36,278 nt of DNA from Terriglobia bacterium (GTDB lineage Bacteria > Acidobacteriota > Terriglobia > Terriglobales > Acidobacteriaceae): the NCBI GenBank assembly GCA_020073565.1, contig JAIQEY010000055.1, positions 1-36,278 of the forward strand, read 5' to 3'. Positions 33,023 to 36,278 of the stretch are shown here, in pieces. A program made the position numbers and the translations under genes. Below the pieces are notes generated by a model. It saw only the letters and a list, made by a program, of their open reading frames with translations, ran no database searches and was not told the DNA's origin. Position 1 is the stretch's first letter, and every line of letters begins with the position of its first letter.

Positions 33023-33634
33023 ATGCGGCCGAACTTGCTCCGGCGCACCGCATTCGTGTTAGTTTGTCTTGCTGCAGTCAGATTTGGTGGCGACATTCGA
33101 GCGCTTGCTCAAATGGCCCCAGTGCAGTCTCGTGTCGAACCTCACCTCAGTGTGACGGTGGAGGTGTTCTGTAGCGAGACAAAACTGCGCACCTCGAACG
33201 CGCGGATCCATTGGAGCGCGCCCCGTGCGACCCTCGAAGCGAGCGGCCTTAGAAGTCTCGCAGCCGGAAAGCAGTATCTGGAAGCGACCGTCTTTAAGGG
33301 GGGCTTCGACAAGGGACTACTCGTCTCCGTTCCGATTTCTCAAGCCACTCCGGAGCGCCCAGTCGCTGCGCAAGCGCAGGACAGAAAGTCAAAACTCCGG
33401 GCATTTCAATTTTCCTTAATTGAAGTCGAACCTCCAAGAGGGCCGGCCTCCGCGGAAACCAGCGAGATGGGTGCTGTCGTTGAGGACCTGGAGCCCGGCG
33501 TGAACTACGCCTGGCGGGTCGCCATTGATACGGCGTCGGGGCGGATCGTTTCTCCCTCGGCGACCAGCGAGGCGCTGACTTGTCCCGCCGATATGGTCGG
33601 GCCGACTTCGGTTCCAAAGAGGAGGAAGCCGTGA
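33023..33634 (+). CDS. Secreted hypothetical protein, coupled to the beta-propeller protein
   Basis: A 203-aa exported protein. A signal peptide (RRTAFVLVCLAAVRFGGDIR, cleavage probably near ALAQ at 27-30) precedes two beta-rich parts. The second (DLEPGVNYAWRVAIDTASGR, ending SATSEALTCP) resembles the end of a fibronectin type III-like repeat. TTAGGAGG lies 5 bases before ATG 33023. The stop overlaps the next gene's start (TGATG at 33632-33636), so both are translated together. This points to partners at the cell surface or in the medium. Function unknown. Confidence 0.75.
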   Translation: MRPNLLRRTAFVLVCLAAVRFGGDIRALAQMAPVQSRVEPHLSVTVEVFCSETKLRTSNARIHWSAPRATLEASGLRSLAAGKQYLEATVFKGGFDKGLLVSVPISQATPERPVAAQAQDRKSKLRAFQFSLIEVEPPRGPASAETSEMGAVVEDLEPGVNYAWRVAIDTASGRIVSPSATSEALTCPADMVGPTSVPKRRKP

Positions 33635-36278
33635 TGCGGGTCGGAGCGGTCTGGCTCGCGTTGACCTGTCTGCTGGCTGGGGGCGCTTCAGCGCAGTTGT
33701 CCGTCACGGTCACTGATATCAGCCCCGACCAGTCGAACAGTACCGATGCGGATGCGGCCTCCGGGGGACGCGTCAATAGTCTGGGCGTGGATGCAAGCAC
33801 TCCGGGACGAGTGTACGCAGCCAGCGAATTTGGGGGCCTCTTCAGGAGCAATGACAACGGACTGACCTGGACCCATGTTGAAGGGTTTGTGCCGACGGTC
33901 ACCTGGGATGTGAAGGTCGATCCGACAAACTCCAACCGTGTGTACGCAACCTCTTTTTATGATGGCCGCGTCAACAGCCGATCTGGCATCGGCGTGAGCA
34001 CCGACGGTGGCGTGACGTGGGCACACCCGGCAACGGCCACTCCTCCGGCTGGCTTCTGCCTGACAAATGTACGCCGCACTGAACCGGCCGCATTCGGAAT
34101 CGCGATCGATCCCGCAAATGCGAACCACGTATTCATTGGGACCAACTGCGGCCTTGCGGTCAGCCTCAATGCAGGCGTCACGTGGACTTTCATCGACCCG
34201 ACACCGACGGACGGCGCGGACGATGTTCGCGACGTGGTGGTTCACCACGGTGGCATCATCGACCTGTGCGGCGACGATGGGCACCGCCGCTCGACGGATG
34301 GCGGCGCCACCTGGACGACCGCCACGACCCAGCCCTTGCCTTCAGGCAGGTGCTCAATCACGGCGTCTCCGGACGAGTCCTATGTGCTTTTTGCGGTTGT
34401 TGGCACATCGATCTTCGAGTCCGACGACGGAGGCCAGAGTTGGCCCGGCACGTATGTAAACCCGTCGCCACAAGGGCGCATTCCCTTTGTGGCCACCAAC
34501 AAACGCTCTGGTTCGAGCTACGACCTCTGGTTCGGAGACGTCCGCCTCAACCGCGGGACCTGCACCACGCCTTCGCCGGCCGTGTCCGGCGGCGCGCAGC
34601 GCTGCAATGCGTCCAGTGCGTGGGCTGGCCCGTTTACGCGGACCGTGGGTGCGCATGAAGACTCTGGCGACATTGCGTTTGCGCCCGGCGTCGCTTCGAA
34701 TGCCTGCCCGACTTTTTTCTCCTCGGACGGGGGCGTCTTCCGCAACACCTTGGCGGCAAGCCCCGCCTGTCACTCGCCGGTCTGGACGCAACCCAATGTC
34801 ACCCCGCACGCGCTTCGCGAATACGCTTTCGGGGGCGTCTCCCGCCCAGGTCCTACGACGGAACACTTGTATCTGGGCAACCAGGACAACGGCACTTTCG
34901 GAGCGCTGAATGGAGGCGCCGCCACCGTCACGTGGAACAACGAACGCTGCTGCGATGGGTTTGGTGCGGAGGGGGACGCCACACGGGCCCTTACAACTGT
35001 TTGCTGCTTCCTCGGTGGTCCTCGTGTGAACCAACTCTTCGTCAGCGGGCCGGGACTCACCGGGGCGTCCCCTCAGATCAGTACGTACCCACCGGGAAAC
35101 ATGCGGTCGTTCGAACAACTCGAATCGATCCTCACGTTCGACACCAATGCATATGTCATTGCCACCTCGACGGGAGTGTTCGTCACGTTGAATATCGGCG
35201 CCGGGACGATCACATGGACACAACTGGGAGCCGGCAACTCGCCCGCCTCACCTTGCGGGGTGCAGGTCGCCACCAGCGCAGGCACACCGACTTTCTTCGT
35301 AAAGAGTGGGGGCTGCAACGGGAACCTTCAAGGCACGCTGTGGCAATACCAGGGAACGGCCGCGGGCGGCACGTGGCAGCAAGTGCCTTCGCCCGGGGTT
35401 GGAGGGTTCGGGGTCTTTGCCGTCAACCGGAACGATCCGCAGCGGTTGATTGCATCGCACCTCGGCGCACCCACGGGGCCGGAGATGGTGTTGACCACTA
35501 ATGGCGGTGCGGTCTGGGGCAAGCTCTCAGCGCTGGACAACCTCATGACCGGATTGGGGACGTTTCAATATTTGAACCAGTCGGGTCCGAACGTCAATAC
35601 CGGGACGGCATCGATCTCGTTCAACGGTTACCCGCAACCGACGCTGGTTGCGTTTGATCCTTCCGACCCCGACATCGTGGTTGCGGGTGCTACTGACTCC
35701 GGCGTTTTCATCAGCACAAATGGCGGCCTGCAGTGGCAACTTGTGACCGACCCGATCTCACCTGGTGCTTCGGGCACACCTCACGTGCCCAGGCCATACT
35801 ATGCACATTTTGACCACGATCCACCGGGCGGGAACATCAACCTGTATCTCGGTACTCGCGGCCGTGGGGCATGGCGCCTCACTTTCAAGAAGGCGCCAAT
35901 GCCCCAAGTCCAAGTGCCGTCTCCGCCGTCGTTCGCGGCGGCCTGCCTGGGCAGCAAGCAAACCGCCGTTTTGAAGGTCTGCGACACGGGCCCCGGGGAT
36001 TTGATCGTGACCTCGATTACGTCCTCGAATCCAGCATTCGCGGTGGTGCCGCCGTCGGGCGGCTTCCCGGTCGTGATCAGCCACGATTTCTGCTTTCCGT
36101 TTGCCGTAACCTTCACGCCCACGGGGACTGGTGTGCAGACAACCACCCTCACCATCGTGTCCAACGATCCCTCGAATCCGTCGCTGACCGTGCAAGTAAG
36201 CGCCCAGGCCGGGGCGGGTGCACTCGGCTTGATGCCCGACGTGCTCTTTCCGCCGACGGTCGTGCACACGGTGGGGGC
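33634..36278 (+). CDS. Secreted Asp-box (BNR) beta-propeller-like protein with a choice-of-anchor-D/ASPM domain, incomplete at the right edge
   Basis: The frame is open to the window end (881 codons so far, no stop). Residues 1-20 are a signal peptide (VGAVWLALTCLLAGGASAQ). The bulk is made of repeated Asp-box-like hairpins (S-x-D-x-G-x-T-W): SNDNGLTW at 72, STDGGVTW at 122, and later SLNAGVTW, STDGGATW, TTNGGAVW and STNGGLQW. This is the pattern of sortilin/VPS10- and sialidase-like propellers. After about residue 760 an Ig-like ASPM/SPD-2/Hydin (choice-of-anchor-D) module follows (GPGDLIVTSITSSNPAFAVV ... TLTIVSNDPSNPSLTVQVSA), and another may begin at the edge. No GH33 catalytic set was seen, so binding rather than catalysis is likely. 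Cysteine-rich loops hint at an extracellular location. Confidence 0.85.
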   Translation, partial: MRVGAVWLALTCLLAGGASAQLSVTVTDISPDQSNSTDADAASGGRVNSLGVDASTPGRVYAASEFGGLFRSNDNGLTWTHVEGFVPTVTWDVKVDPTNSNRVYATSFYDGRVNSRSGIGVSTDGGVTWAHPATATPPAGFCLTNVRRTEPAAFGIAIDPANANHVFIGTNCGLAVSLNAGVTWTFIDPTPTDGADDVRDVVVHHGGIIDLCGDDGHRRSTDGGATWTTATTQPLPSGRCSITASPDESYVLFAVVGTSIFESDDGGQSWPGTYVNPSPQGRIPFVATNKRSGSSYDLWFGDVRLNRGTCTTPSPAVSGGAQRCNASSAWAGPFTRTVGAHEDSGDIAFAPGVASNACPTFFSSDGGVFRNTLAASPACHSPVWTQPNVTPHALREYAFGGVSRPGPTTEHLYLGNQDNGTFGALNGGAATVTWNNERCCDGFGAEGDATRALTTVCCFLGGPRVNQLFVSGPGLTGASPQISTYPPGNMRSFEQLESILTFDTNAYVIATSTGVFVTLNIGAGTITWTQLGAGNSPASPCGVQVATSAGTPTFFVKSGGCNGNLQGTLWQYQGTAAGGTWQQVPSPGVGGFGVFAVNRNDPQRLIASHLGAPTGPEMVLTTNGGAVWGKLSALDNLMTGLGTFQYLNQSGPNVNTGTASISFNGYPQPTLVAFDPSDPDIVVAGATDSGVFISTNGGLQWQLVTDPISPGASGTPHVPRPYYAHFDHDPPGGNINLYLGTRGRGAWRLTFKKAPMPQVQVPSPPSFAAACLGSKQTAVLKVCDTGPGDLIVTSITSSNPAFAVVPPSGGFPVVISHDFCFPFAVTFTPTGTGVQTTTLTIVSNDPSNPSLTVQVSAQAGAGALGLMPDVLFPPTVVHTVG

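Noticed and set aside
33688..35223. Several minus-strand frames (198, 213 and 289 codons) over the right end
   Set aside because: They are antisense to the long plus-strand Asp-box protein, which reads continuously from a signal peptide to the window edge.

Overview
The window looks like a chromosomal segment of a soil-type Acidobacteriota (Koribacter/Sulfotelmatobacter-like). This is inferred from gene style and content: moderate-to-high GC, many small lineage-type hypothetical proteins, single-domain receivers, and a large secreted Asp-box/choice-of-anchor-D protein. No rRNA or taxonomic marker gene is present, so the assignment is soft.

Layout. 0-5.6 kb is a loose set of small genes: a glycine-rich DUF3309-like membrane peptide, a 43-aa basic ORF, a MgtC/DUF4010 membrane protein, a universal stress protein, an isolated tRNA 3' end with CCA, a receiver protein whose phospho-acceptor Asp is Glu, a 97-aa protein with a conserved tail, a membrane-anchored coiled-coil protein, and a truncated PAP2 phosphatase. 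5.6-8.3 kb is mobile: a complete IS5-family element (17-bp inverted repeats, TTAG target duplication), then a Phd/VapC-type toxin-antitoxin pair. That pair is bracketed by an imperfect ~80-bp direct repeat, each copy ending in a sequence resembling the IS end.

8.3-13.8 kb is metabolic and all on the + strand: a two-subunit molybdenum hydroxylase (IorAB type, large subunit with a Tat signal), a second MgtC/DUF4010 protein, and an unusual fusion of a thioredoxin-like [2Fe-2S] ferredoxin to an O-methyltransferase. 13.85-14.6 kb is a gene graveyard where a CBS-domain tail (-) meets an endonuclease III tail (+). 14.6-18.9 kb carries the saccharopine lysine-degradation pathway in two genes: a fused LKR/SDH (904 aa, animal AASS architecture) and an ALDH7-type aminoadipate-semialdehyde dehydrogenase. 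Together they would take lysine + 2-oxoglutarate to aminoadipate + glutamate.

19.1-24.5 kb holds a small hypothetical, an exported esterase, a probable minus-strand pair (FemAB/GNAT-like acyltransferase, then a SAM methyltransferase) and an IS110-family transposase remnant. 24.5-28.9 kb (-) is an RND efflux pair (adaptor lipoprotein then inner-membrane pump) without an outer-membrane factor. The intergenic region between the pump genes and a divergent Tat-exported clan GH-D alpha-galactosidase-like enzyme (29.5-31.9 kb) contains two 17-bp dyads that look like operators. The window ends with two translationally coupled secreted proteins, the second an incomplete beta-propeller-like protein running off the right edge.

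No CRISPR array, rRNA or complete tRNA was seen. The strongest candidates for new biology are the ferredoxin-methyltransferase fusion, the Glu-substituted receiver, the repeat-bracketed toxin-antitoxin cassette with orphan IS ends, and the tandem dyad operator.
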